Shown here piece after piece: positions 16,452 to 24,498 of a DNA stretch of 48,253 bases. Position numbers and translations under genes: made by a program. This stretch comes from Beijerinckiaceae bacterium (GTDB lineage: Bacteria > Pseudomonadota > Alphaproteobacteria > Rhizobiales > Beijerinckiaceae). The stretch lies in contig CANGTC010000012.1 in assembly GCA_947456505.1 (NCBI GenBank), forward strand, positions 1-48,253, in the 5' to 3' direction. The notes beneath the pieces are model-generated. The model saw only the letters and a list, made by a program, of their open reading frames with translations, was not told where the DNA came from and did no database searches. Within the stretch, counting starts at the first letter, position 1; each line of letters begins with the position of its first letter.

Positions 16452-17380
16452 TGCAGGAAACGAGGCAAGACAGGGTTCACATTTGCGAGGTGGTGGCCCG
16501 CGACGGGTTCCAGAACGAGGCTGTTTTCGTGGAGACAGCCGACAAGATCGCGCTGATCGACGCATTATCCGAAACAGGCGTCGCCAAGATCGAGGCGACC
16601 GCCTTCGTCTCTCCCAAAGCCGTCCCCGCCTTGCGCGATGCGGCGCAGGTGATGGCGGGGATACGGCGTGCGCCGGGCGTGATCTATTCGGCGCTGGTTC
16701 CCAATCTGCGCGGCGCTCTTGCTGCGCTGGAGGCGGGGGCGGATGAACTCAACCTCGTGTTTTCCGCCAGCGACAGCCATAACCTTGCGAATGTGCGCAT
16801 GACCAGCACAGAGTCCTTGCGCGCATTCGAGGGGATTTTCGGGTTGGCGCGCGCGCATGGCAAACCAGTGGCCGTCACGATCGCCACATCTTTCGGGTGC
16901 CCTTTCGAGGGACCTGTGGAGGCGCGGCGCGTGCTTGATTTTTACAGGCGTTGCCTCGCGATGGGCGCGAGCGGCATGGCGCTGGCGGATACGACTGGCA
17001 TGGGCAACCCTGCGCAAGTGGAACGCCTGGTCGACGCCGCGCTGGCTCTCAGTCCCGCCACCCCCCTCGGCCTGCATTTTCACAATACGCGCGGCGTGGG
17101 ACTGGCGAATGCGCTCGCCGCCTACAAGGCCGGCGCCCGGCGTTTTGACGCCGCTCTCGGCGGCATTGGCGGCTGCCCCTTCGCGCCCGGCGCCACTGGC
17201 AACATCTGCACTGAAGACACCGTGCATATGTTCGAGGAGATGGGGGTATCCACGGGCACGAATCTGTCTCTGCTCGTGAGCCTGTCCAGACGTTTGCCTG
17301 GGCTTATTGGCCACGAGACGCCGGGACAGGTGGCGAAGGCCGGGCGGTCATGCGACTTGCATCCAGCCCCGACCAGGTAA
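16451..17380 (+). CDS. Hydroxymethylglutaryl-CoA lyase family protein
   Basis: TIM-barrel lyase of 309 residues of the HMGL/DRE family, which splits 3-hydroxy-3-methylglutaryl-CoA or related CoA esters into acetyl-CoA (or pyruvate) and a keto acid. Conserved elements: EVVARDGFQNE (catalytic Arg-Asp), VSPKAVPAL, GMALADTTGMGNP, the metal-binding HFHNTRG, and the glycine-rich GGIGGCPFAPGATGN containing the conserved active-site Cys. It is coupled to the CoA-transferase just upstream, not to the leucine genes near 36-39 kb. Similar pairs handle citramalate or other branched dicarboxylates, so HMG-CoA itself may not be the substrate. Confidence 0.87.
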   Translation: MQETRQDRVHICEVVARDGFQNEAVFVETADKIALIDALSETGVAKIEATAFVSPKAVPALRDAAQVMAGIRRAPGVIYSALVPNLRGALAALEAGADELNLVFSASDSHNLANVRMTSTESLRAFEGIFGLARAHGKPVAVTIATSFGCPFEGPVEARRVLDFYRRCLAMGASGMALADTTGMGNPAQVERLVDAALALSPATPLGLHFHNTRGVGLANALAAYKAGARRFDAALGGIGGCPFAPGATGNICTEDTVHMFEEMGVSTGTNLSLLVSLSRRLPGLIGHETPGQVAKAGRSCDLHPAPTR

Positions 17381-17497
17381 CTCGCCTTTTGATGAGAACC
17401 CCTTCAGCGATCAGCGCGCCGGCCAACCGCGCCAAGGCGGCATGAGGATCTTGCGTCAGATGATGGGCGCGATGTGACGCAGGCAGTGACTATGAAG

Positions 17498-17532
17498 GTG
17501 CAGGCGTTGGACAAGGCGTCGCCCGCCTGCAC
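17498..17532. repeat. Perfect 9-bp inverted repeat between convergent genes
   Basis: GTGCAGGCG at 17498-17506 is repeated inverted as CGCCTGCAC at 17524-17532, with 17 bases between. It sits in the 190-base gap between the convergent HMG-CoA-lyase-like gene and the TRAP binding protein gene. It could fold into a strong hairpin but lacks a T-run on either strand, so an ordinary Rho-independent terminator is not supported. Confidence 0.4.
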
Positions 17533-17570
17533 GAGACTTGTAAGCGCTGCGGGCTAAGCGCTCGTGTCCA

Positions 17571-18602
17571 TCAAGCCGTCGTCTCCGCCGTCTTGAGCAG
17601 AAGATCAAAAAGCTCTTTCTCGGCTGGCTTTCGCGCTGAAACCTCGGCTCCGATGGGGAGCATCAGCTTCATGATCGCGTCCTGATCAGCCTTGGACAGA
17701 GTGACGATGTCGCCGCCATTCTCCAGCCATATCTTGCGTTGTTTATCGTTGAAATCGACGATCCATGGGAAGATATCGGCGGTGGCCTTGACGCCCGCCT
17801 CATCGATCAGGGCCTGGAACTCCTTCGGCAGCTTGTCGTACCAAACCTTGCTGACGAGCGACATGACGGTGATCGTCGCGTGTCCGGTTTCAAGAACATA
17901 TTTAGCGGTGTCATAATAACGCATGGCCGTAATGACAGGCAGACTGCCGAGAATGCCGTCAATCGTGCCCTGTTGAAGGGCAGGCAGCACCTCGCCGAGC
18001 GCCATGGGAATGCCAGTGCCCTTCAAGCGCTTGACCTGCTCGATCTGCATCGCAGAACCCAGAACGCGCACTTTCTTGCCGGCCACCTCAGCGACGCTGC
18101 CCAGTTTCGTGCGGCAATTGATGATCATGTCAGCATTGGCGAAGAGACCCACGCCCCGCAGGCCCTTGCTCTCGCCTATCGAAAGAAACGCCTTGTTAAA
18201 GGCTGGGGCCTGCAAGCACCTTTGACCATGGGCGACGTCTCTGAACAATCCGGGAGCGCCGAGAACTTCGTATCGCGTATCCACGCCGCTCATGAATTCA
18301 GGAGGCATGCAGATCAGCTGGATCGACCCCAACTGCGCGCCTTCAATCATGCGGGGCGCTGCGCCAAGCTGGCTTGCGGGATAAATCTCGCCCTTGATCG
18401 CGCCCTTGCTACCAGCTTCCACCATCGCGCCGAACATCTTGAGCCACTCGTGCTGGCTATCGTTGATGGTCGGCGTGCCCATTTTCATGATGATCGGCGC
18501 CTGCGCGCGAAGCACGGAGGGCATGGCGACGGCGCCCGCAACAGCGACCATGCCTTGCAGCACATGGCGACGACTGGAGTTCGGCTTTGAAACTTCGCTC
18601 AT
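17571..18602 (-). CDS. TRAP transporter substrate-binding protein (DctP family), Tat-exported
   Basis: Periplasmic binding protein of 343 residues. The N-terminus carries a twin-arginine motif (SSRRHVLQG) before a hydrophobic stretch and a cleavage site after VLRAQA, which points to Tat export. The mature part shows the DctP pattern, including the conserved ligand-carboxylate region around KKVRVLGSAMQIEQVKRL and the segment QQGTIDGILGSLP. TRAP systems also need DctQ and DctM membrane subunits; neither is present in the window. It is convergent with the CoA-transferase/lyase pair and upstream, in the same direction, of no other transporter gene. Substrates are usually carboxylates. Confidence 0.87.
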   Translation of the reverse strand: MSEVSKPNSSRRHVLQGMVAVAGAVAMPSVLRAQAPIIMKMGTPTINDSQHEWLKMFGAMVEAGSKGAIKGEIYPASQLGAAPRMIEGAQLGSIQLICMPPEFMSGVDTRYEVLGAPGLFRDVAHGQRCLQAPAFNKAFLSIGESKGLRGVGLFANADMIINCRTKLGSVAEVAGKKVRVLGSAMQIEQVKRLKGTGIPMALGEVLPALQQGTIDGILGSLPVITAMRYYDTAKYVLETGHATITVMSLVSKVWYDKLPKEFQALIDEAGVKATADIFPWIVDFNDKQRKIWLENGGDIVTLSKADQDAIMKLMLPIGAEVSARKPAEKELFDLLLKTAETTA

Positions 18603-18686
18603 CAGGTGATCCCCTCATCTTTGAAACGATGGCCTCGCCATCGACGCAGCAACCTATGTGATTGGCGAACAGCCGCCCCTTTAACG

Positions 18687-18720
18687 AAAAAACCCGCCGC
18701 GTGGGTGCGACGGGTTTTGC
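18687..18720 (-). terminator. Rho-independent terminator of the GST gene
   Basis: Inverted repeat AAAACCCG (18689-18696) and CGGGTTTT (18711-18718), directly after the GST stop on the minus strand. Read on that strand, the stem runs into a T-rich tail (GGGTTTTTTCG), giving a standard intrinsic terminator. Confidence 0.75.
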
Positions 18721-18721
18721 T

Positions 18722-19345
18722 TCACGCGAAGCCTTCCATTTGCAAAGCGCGCGCCACGGCGGGCCGCTGACACATCCGCGCATAGTGGGCGGCGACATTG
18801 GGCGGTGGTTCCTGCTTCAGCCGGGTGACCTTCCAGAAGGTGATGTAGAAGAGCGCGGCGTCCGCGATGCTCGGGCTTTCTCCGCCCAGATAATCGCGAC
18901 CCTCCAGTTGCGCATTGAAATGGGCGAGGCCTTTCTCGAAGATCAAACGCCCCTTTTCGCGGATGGCGGGATGATCCGCTTCATTGGGAGAGAAATGGAT
19001 CGGCAAAAACAGCCGTGTGAACCCATGCATGTGGACCGTAGCAATGATGTAATCCACCGCCTCCAGCGTCCGCACCATGCCCTCGACGTCGGTGGGCAGA
19101 AGCTTCTTGTCGGGGTTCGCCAGGGCGAGCCAAGTGGCGATGGCGGGCCACTCAGTCAACAAAGAACCATCCGCACGCCGCAGAGCCGGCACTTTCGCCT
19201 TTGGATTGACGGCGAGATATTCGGGCTGATGCTGCTTGCCCTTCGTCACATCAATCAGCGCCAGATCATAGGGCGCACCGATTTCTTCCAGCAAAACATG
19301 AATGCCAAGGCTGCATGTGCCCGGCGAATGAAACAATGTGACCAT
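18722..19345 (-). CDS. Glutathione S-transferase
   Basis: Cytosolic protein of 207 residues with an N-terminal thioredoxin-like domain (VTLFHSPGTCSLGIHVLLEE), a conserved cis-Pro region NPKAKVPAL, and the helical C-terminal domain with SIADAALFYITFWK containing the GST N-capping Asp. The SPGTCS start resembles beta-class bacterial GSTs, where a Cys near the N-terminus binds glutathione. It lies between an HpaB-like monooxygenase and a TRAP binding protein on the same strand. A detoxification or aromatic-catabolism role (isomerase or dehalogenase) is possible but not shown. The start has GGGAGA just upstream on the minus strand. Confidence 0.9.
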   Translation of the reverse strand: MVTLFHSPGTCSLGIHVLLEEIGAPYDLALIDVTKGKQHQPEYLAVNPKAKVPALRRADGSLLTEWPAIATWLALANPDKKLLPTDVEGMVRTLEAVDYIIATVHMHGFTRLFLPIHFSPNEADHPAIREKGRLIFEKGLAHFNAQLEGRDYLGGESPSIADAALFYITFWKVTRLKQEPPPNVAAHYARMCQRPAVARALQMEGFA

Positions 19346-19451
19346 TACGATCTCCCTTTGCGCCCGTCAGGGCGTTTCATGCTTCATCGCAAAACAATAC
19401 CTGTCCAAGCATTTTCCGCAAGCCATGCGGAGGGCGCGAGCTGCGCCATCC

Positions 19452-20909
19452 CTACTCGGCTGCGAGCCGGTGCGGTTCGTGGACCATATCATCCAGGATA
19501 TTGCGCACGGCGTCTCGGCGGTCCGACCAAGGCGCGTGCCAGAAGCTGTAGAGGTCCATGATATGGGGCGGCCCGCCATAGAAGCGCTCATATTGCTGAT
19601 GACGCCCGGCGAAATCGGAGGCGAGCAGATCCCAGGCCATGCGCACGAAGCGGTAACGCTCGCTTGCGGTGACGGTGGGGAGCTTCCAGTTCTCCTCGAA
19701 TGTGTCATGGGCCTCGCCATCCTCAAGGATGGAGTCGTCCGCAGGCATCATGAAAGGGCCCGCGCCCAGCAACAAACGAACCTCTTCGGCGATCTGGTGG
19801 TAGTTATGCGCGCACCATTGCAGGGCTGCGTAGAGATAGCGGCTGTTCACATGAACATGGCCGGTCGGGAGTTCCTGGCACTGTTCGATTTGCGCCGCCA
19901 GCAAGCCCAGCAGCGTGGCCTCGCCAGCCGCAAGCCGCCCTAGAGTCTGCTGAATCGCCGGAACGCCGAGCAGATGTCCATATTCCGCAGCCTGATGGGC
20001 GATTCCGTTGATCAGCTTCAGTTTCTCGGAGAAGCGCCAGTTCGACTGGTGATTGCCAAGCACATGGCCGGGCGTCTTGAAATACATATCGCGCATGAGC
20101 GGCACATCGCGATAGCAGAAGACCCGATCCCAGGGGATCTTCACATCGTTGAAGATCATCACCGCGTCGCTCTCGTCAAACTGTGACGAAAAATAATTGT
20201 CGACGCGACTTGTCGCATTCATCTCGAAAGACTTGCGCACCCAAAGTTCGACGCCGAGCGCATTGATCGGCACGGCGAAGGTCACCGCCTCCTCCACCTG
20301 ATCGGGCCCCAGCGGGATCATGCTGCCAATCCACGCTTCATCCGAAAAGACGGCTGACGTGCCAAGCATTTTCTGGCCGGAGACGATAATGCCGCCATCA
20401 TATTCGCCCACGATGCGGAAATTCGCCTTGGTGGGACCCGCGACGCCGCGCGATGTCTGCGGGGTGAGCACCAGATAGCAGGCGAAGAGATCGCCCTTGC
20501 GCAGGTAATCGAGATAATTGATGACATGCTGGCCGAAGCCGACGCGGTTCGCGTCGAAGAGCTCGGGCTTCATGCTCATGCCGACGATAAAGGAAGGCAC
20601 ATGGTCCATGGAACGGCCCATGAGGCCGCAACTCCATTGCGCCACTCGTCGATGAGCTTCGGCGCGATGACGCAGGTCCTCCTTTGAGCGCGGCGCCTGA
20701 AACCAGGCGGAATAGGTTTCGCCGTTCTCCTCATAGGACATGGCTTCAATATTTTCAGGACTGCGCTTGAGATCATAGATGCGCGCAAAGGACTGAGCAG
20801 TGTTCCGGAACGCAGGATGCATGGTAACATCGCTCACCAGCTCCTTACCGAGCCGGATGCGGCGGCCGTCGCGCAGAGAAGCGAGATAATCTTTGCCTGT
20901 TCGGAGCAT
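19452..20909 (-). CDS. 4-hydroxyphenylacetate 3-hydroxylase family (HpaB-like) FADH2-dependent monooxygenase
   Basis: Oxygenase component of about 485 residues from the HpaB/PvcC family, which uses reduced FAD to hydroxylate phenols. The acyl-CoA-dehydrogenase-like fold shows in LVLTPQTSRGVAGPTKANFRIVGE-like sequence, in NDVKIPWDRVFCYRD, and in the helical region ending WDLLASDFAGRHQQYERFYGG. No HpaC-type flavin reductase is encoded in the window, so reduced FAD must come from elsewhere. Two adjacent ATGs (20912 and 20909) follow a GGAGG; the second has better spacing. Divergent from a MarR gene with a palindrome over its -10 box, so it is probably repressed until a phenolic inducer is present. 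Some family members are 4-hydroxybutyryl-CoA dehydratases. Confidence 0.85.
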   Translation of the reverse strand: MLRTGKDYLASLRDGRRIRLGKELVSDVTMHPAFRNTAQSFARIYDLKRSPENIEAMSYEENGETYSAWFQAPRSKEDLRHRAEAHRRVAQWSCGLMGRSMDHVPSFIVGMSMKPELFDANRVGFGQHVINYLDYLRKGDLFACYLVLTPQTSRGVAGPTKANFRIVGEYDGGIIVSGQKMLGTSAVFSDEAWIGSMIPLGPDQVEEAVTFAVPINALGVELWVRKSFEMNATSRVDNYFSSQFDESDAVMIFNDVKIPWDRVFCYRDVPLMRDMYFKTPGHVLGNHQSNWRFSEKLKLINGIAHQAAEYGHLLGVPAIQQTLGRLAAGEATLLGLLAAQIEQCQELPTGHVHVNSRYLYAALQWCAHNYHQIAEEVRLLLGAGPFMMPADDSILEDGEAHDTFEENWKLPTVTASERYRFVRMAWDLLASDFAGRHQQYERFYGGPPHIMDLYSFWHAPWSDRRDAVRNILDDMVHEPHRLAAE

Positions 20910-20925
20910 CATGACCTCCAGAATG

Positions 20926-20966
20926 AATCTAGACAAAGATTAGCTATGTTGTGTAGGTACTGTCAA
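20926..20966 (-). promoter_or_regulatory. Promoter of the HpaB-like gene with overlapping palindromic operator
   Basis: Read on the minus strand: TTGACA at 20966-20961, an 18-base spacer, then TAATCT at 20942-20937, a good sigma70-type pair. The 16-base palindrome AATCTTTGTCTAGATT (20926-20941) covers the -10 box, a typical position for a repressor operator. The divergent MarR gene starts about 80 bases away and is the obvious candidate repressor. The binding itself is inferred. Confidence 0.6.
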
Positions 20967-21018
20967 CGATGCTCAGGGCCGGGCCTTGTTGGGATGGGAC
21001 GTGAAGCGCAGGGCGGGC

Positions 21019-21525
21019 ATGGACAAGTCAATTTTCGAGCAGGACGCCGAATTCCGCGACTTTATTGCGGATCTTTTCGCCATGTCTGCGGGCATGCAGT
21101 CCCTGCGCCGGGCGATCGCGCGCCGCATCGGGCTGGGAGGGACGGAGCTTGGCATTTTGCTGTCGGTGGGGCGTCTCGCCCCGCACGGGGCGGTGAATGT
21201 GCGCCAGGTCGCTGACCATTTACATGTCGCCGCCACTCACATCACCACCGAGGTGAACACCCTTGTAGCCAAGGGATTGCTCGAGAAACAGGCCAGCGAA
21301 CAGGACAGTCGCGCAGTCGAATTGAGCGTGACGACCGCCGGAGCGGACCTGTTGGCCTCCATTGGCCCTAATCTTCAGATGATCAATGAGGCGTTGTTTG
21401 ATCACCCCAGCCCGGAGGCCATCGCCGACCAGAGGCTTTTTTTCCAACGCATCCTGGCCGGCCTGCCGGAAGCATTAGCCCGCCTGCCGAACAGGTGGAT
21501 GGGCAAATCCGGACCCTCCAGATAG
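21019..21525 (+). CDS. MarR-family transcriptional regulator
   Basis: Regulator of 168 residues with a winged helix-turn-helix in the middle (LGGTELGILLSVGRL, VRQVADHLHVAATHITTEVNTLVAKGLLEKQ) and the wing (SEQDSRAVELSVTTAG). MarR proteins are dimeric repressors released by phenolic ligands, which fits the divergently transcribed HpaB-like hydroxylase. The ATG at 21019 is chosen; an upstream in-frame TTG at 20986 would add 11 residues. The palindrome at 20926-20941 is the likely binding site. Confidence 0.87.
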   Translation: MDKSIFEQDAEFRDFIADLFAMSAGMQSLRRAIARRIGLGGTELGILLSVGRLAPHGAVNVRQVADHLHVAATHITTEVNTLVAKGLLEKQASEQDSRAVELSVTTAGADLLASIGPNLQMINEALFDHPSPEAIADQRLFFQRILAGLPEALARLPNRWMGKSGPSR

Positions 21526-21645
21526 CAGGCAGACTACCCTGGAAGGGGCATGACGCCGAAGAAAGGGGGATATGAGCAGGCGATCAGGCCGGATTGCTCA
21601 ATATGTCCGCCAAAAAGCAAACAGGCGAACAACCTTTGAGATGGT

Positions 21646-21721
21646 TGGCGCTCCGTGCGGGAATCGAACCCGCCTTTGCCGCGTGAGAGGCGGCTGTCCT
21701 GAACCGATAGACGAACGGAGC
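21646..21721 (-). tRNA. tRNA-Glu (anticodon CTC), CCA encoded
   Basis: On the minus strand the acceptor stem GCTCCGT pairs with ACGGAGC, followed by discriminator G and an encoded CCA. The T arm is GCGGG-TTCGATT-CCCGC. The anticodon stem GCCGC/GCGGC encloses the loop CTCTCAC, giving anticodon CTC, which reads GAG (Glu). Total length of 76 bases is normal. Confidence 0.93.
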
Positions 21722-21866
21722 GGCTGCGCGCGAAGCGCGGACGCGTTCGTATAGCGGCGGGTCCCCTCCGGCGCAAGGGCGTCAGGGGCGCCAAGGTCAA
21801 GAATTCGTTGGCGAGGCCCATCTTGGCGCACAGGCTCGGACATCCCATCTTGCAGTCGAGGGCCAA

Positions 21867-22082
21867 ATGACAGAATTGATCGCTTCATCAGGTCTGGCGA
21901 AAGCCAAGAGGTCGCAGACGCGTCAGGGTGCGCCGCGGCCTGCCGCGCCGCGTCCGCGCGAGACGCCGCAGGGCCAATTGGGGCTGTTGCTGGGCCTCTG
22001 GCGCAATCCTCTGACCACCTGGACCCGCCGCAGCTTTGAGAGGAAAGCGTGGTGCAAAGCGAGAGCCTGCTGGGGTCTGTGA
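21867..22082 (+). pseudogene. N-terminal segment of the cytochrome P450, out of frame with the rest
   Basis: This frame starts at an ATG and runs 71 codons. Its part RPRETPQGQLGLLLGLWRNP followed by LTTWTRRSFERK has the look of the proline-rich entrance and A-helix found just before the first beta sheet of family P450s. The natural continuation (VVQSESLLGSVTVVSDP) is encoded in the overlapping frame that starts at 22049. A missing base near 22044-22050 would explain it. Either the gene is disrupted or the assembly has an error; it is annotated here as a fragment of the downstream P450. Confidence 0.55.
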
Positions 22083-23299
22083 CCGTGGTCAGCGACCCCT
22101 CGGCCATCCGCCATGTGCTTGTGGACAACGTCACCAACTACCGAAAAGACGCGCTTCAGCTGCGCATCCTGCGTCCGGGTCTCGGCGACGGGGTCTTCAC
22201 CGCAGAGGGGGAGGACTGGCGCATGCAACGCCGGGCGCTGGCGCCGCTCTTCACACCCCGCGCGGTGGGGGAATTCCTGCCCGCCATGGCCCAATCAGCC
22301 GCCTGGCTTGAAGCGCGCTGGACGCCGCTGCGGGAGGGACGACGCCTTGATATCGCCAATGAAATGTCTCGCGTGACCCTGGATGTGCTGGAGCGCACCA
22401 TCTTCCCGCAGGGATTGGCGCGCGACCCCGCCATCTTCGCTCAGGCCATGGGGACCTATTTCGAGGCCATTGGCCGCATGCATCCCCTCGACATCATCGG
22501 CGCGCCGGACTGGTTGCCGCGCATCGGCAAAAGCAGGCCCGACGCCTCCTTGCGTTTTTTCGCGTCAGCGGTCGATGACATCATCGCGGCGCGGCGGCGC
22601 TGGCTGGAGGCGCAGCCGCAGGGCGAGCCGCACCGGGATCTCCTGACCCGGCTCCTCGCCGCCCGCGATCCCCAGACAAGCGCGGGCCTCGATGAGGCCT
22701 CCGTGCGCGCCAATGTGCTCACCTTCATTGGCGCGGGTCATGAGACCACGGCCAATGGCCTGACCTGGTCGCTCTACCTGCTGGCCCTGCATCCGCAATG
22801 GCGGGCGCTGGTCGAGCAGGAGGTGGATGAGGCGCTGAAGGATGGGGTCAACGAGGCCGCCCTGCCCCGGCTCATCCGCACCCGCGCCACCTTCGAGGAA
22901 GCGCTTCGGCTTTATCCGCCCGCCGCCTCCCTGAGTCGCGAGGCCATCGGACCCGATGAGCTTGCGGGGCGCCGCGTTCGCGCGGGAGCGACGGTGGTGG
23001 TCTCCCCATGGGTTCTGCATCGCCACCGCAAGCTCTGGGACAAGCCCGATTATTTCGATCCGACGCGGTTCATGCCGGGGCAACGGGAGAAAATCGACCG
23101 GTTCGCCTATCTTCCCTTCGGCGCGGGGCCGAGGGTCTGCATCGGCATGGGCTTCGCCCTGCAGGAGGCGGTGATTTTGCTGGCGAGCATCGTGAAGATG
23201 GCCCGCCTTGACCTCGCGCCGGGACATCGGGTGGAGCCCGTCATGCGGATCACGCTGCGCCCAAGCGGCGGCATGCCAATGATTATGCACAAGCGCTGA
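22049..23299 (+). CDS. Cytochrome P450 (probable frameshift at its N-terminus)
   Basis: Heme monooxygenase of 416 residues in this frame. The I-helix oxygen-binding motif FIGAGHETTANGL, the K-helix ExxR (EEALRLYPP) and the heme-binding FGAGPRVCIG with Cys364 as the iron ligand are all present, so the catalytic core is intact. The frame opens with GTG at 22049, which makes the protein lack about 60 residues that homologues carry; these are encoded in the preceding frame (21867-22082). No ferredoxin or reductase gene is adjacent. The tRNA-Glu gene lies upstream on the other strand. The substrate is unknown; similar proteobacterial P450s hydroxylate fatty acids or terpenoids. Confidence 0.82.
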   Translation: MVQSESLLGSVTVVSDPSAIRHVLVDNVTNYRKDALQLRILRPGLGDGVFTAEGEDWRMQRRALAPLFTPRAVGEFLPAMAQSAAWLEARWTPLREGRRLDIANEMSRVTLDVLERTIFPQGLARDPAIFAQAMGTYFEAIGRMHPLDIIGAPDWLPRIGKSRPDASLRFFASAVDDIIAARRRWLEAQPQGEPHRDLLTRLLAARDPQTSAGLDEASVRANVLTFIGAGHETTANGLTWSLYLLALHPQWRALVEQEVDEALKDGVNEAALPRLIRTRATFEEALRLYPPAASLSREAIGPDELAGRRVRAGATVVVSPWVLHRHRKLWDKPDYFDPTRFMPGQREKIDRFAYLPFGAGPRVCIGMGFALQEAVILLASIVKMARLDLAPGHRVEPVMRITLRPSGGMPMIMHKR

Positions 23300-23310
23300 G
23301 TGGCGTCGTC

Positions 23311-24384
23311 TCAGCTCGCGGCGACATGGCGATCGGGCGCCGGACGGGGATCATGAAGCCCTTCGAGGATCCCGTCCACGGGAGGCGCGACCTGCATGGA
23401 TTGCATGTCTTCCATTTGCGGCGCCAACTCACTGACCGCAGGCAGGGCGGCGATGGCCGCCTCGTGGCCGTTGGATGGAGGCGCTGAGCCCTGGGATGAC
23501 GCATGAGCTTGAACGGTCTGGTTTGAAGCCTGCGCCTCCCAAGCCGTCTGCACGGCCGCATGCTGGACTGGCGCGCGCATGGTCATGGCGGCCTCAGCGG
23601 CGGCGAGCAATTTATTGGCGATGTCCAGTTCCTTCTCGGCGCGCAACCGTCCGCGCCTTTCAAGGCGCTCGGCTTGTTCAAGCTGCTCAATGCGTACGAG
23701 ATGTTCCGCGATAACGGCGGTCAACTGCTCGCGCCACGCAGCCGCCGTCTGCAACTCCTTGCGAAGGTGATCACGCTCATCGGCCAGGCGCTGCGCCAGT
23801 TCGATCTGCTCCTCGCGGTCAAGCAACACAGCTTTCAAACGCTGACGGAGATCCTGATCCTGCAATCGAAAACTCTCAACCCTCGTCTCAAGGGCGGCCT
23901 TTTCGAGGCGTTGTTCGTCGAAGTTGTACCGAAGTTGCTGCTCGGTGGCGACGAGAGCGTCGAATTCGACATCGATGATGCGCAGGCGCGCCGTCATGTC
24001 GTGCATATCGATTTGCGCTGCGCCACGTTCAGCCCAGGCCTGGCGCAGGTCCGCTTCTTTCGCACGCAATGCCTCTTCGAGGACCGCCACGTCATATTCA
24101 AGGTCTGCAATGATCCCGGCGCGGCGTCCGATCTCGCTCATGTGCTGAGCGCGATCCTGCGTCATCGCATCGATTTTGCGCTCGAGGCGTCTCTGCTCCA
24201 CGGCGGCCTGGGCGCGCAACTGGTCGCGCTCGGCGACCGCTTCGGTCATGGAGACCGGCATGAGCATTTCGAGGCGACGCGTCGACAAGCGCATGGCCCG
24301 CCGCCAGAAGGCCGGCAGAACCAGGAGGGCGAGGAGTCCGGAAACCAGGAACCCCAGCGCGAATATCATGGCTTGTTCGATCAA
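23311..24384 (-). CDS. Membrane-anchored coiled-coil protein of unknown function
   Basis: Protein of 357 residues, family not recognised by name. One N-terminal transmembrane helix (FALGFLVSGLLALLVLPAFW, residues 9-28) is followed by positive residues, placing the rest in the cytoplasm. From about residue 45 to 270 the sequence is a long heptad-rich, Glu/Gln/Arg/Leu-rich coiled coil (for example QRRLERKIDAM, LEEALRAKEADLRQAW, LEQAERLERRGRLRAEKEL). The last ~85 residues are low-complexity and probably disordered. The layout resembles bacterial scaffold or filament-like proteins. It is convergent with the P450 and in the same direction as eipA and cysQ, which lie upstream. The start ATG is at 24384. 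Confidence 0.75.
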   Translation of the reverse strand: MIEQAMIFALGFLVSGLLALLVLPAFWRRAMRLSTRRLEMLMPVSMTEAVAERDQLRAQAAVEQRRLERKIDAMTQDRAQHMSEIGRRAGIIADLEYDVAVLEEALRAKEADLRQAWAERGAAQIDMHDMTARLRIIDVEFDALVATEQQLRYNFDEQRLEKAALETRVESFRLQDQDLRQRLKAVLLDREEQIELAQRLADERDHLRKELQTAAAWREQLTAVIAEHLVRIEQLEQAERLERRGRLRAEKELDIANKLLAAAEAAMTMRAPVQHAAVQTAWEAQASNQTVQAHASSQGSAPPSNGHEAAIAALPAVSELAPQMEDMQSMQVAPPVDGILEGLHDPRPAPDRHVAAS

Positions 24385-24498
24385 GGCGACAACCGCATGT
24401 CCATCTTCGAACGATGACAGGCCCGTCCTGGGAAATCAAAACAGGCCCGCGTCACGGCCACGCCAGCGCAACAGCCGCAACGCGGATAATGTTTTCCC

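Noticed and set aside
17739-18590. 283-codon open frame on the plus strand
   Set aside because: Antisense to the TRAP binding protein gene, which has a clear Tat signal and family pattern.
21646-21721. tRNA-Glu as an integration site for a genomic island
   Set aside because: No integrase, no direct repeat of the tRNA 3' end and no sharp composition change were found on either side.
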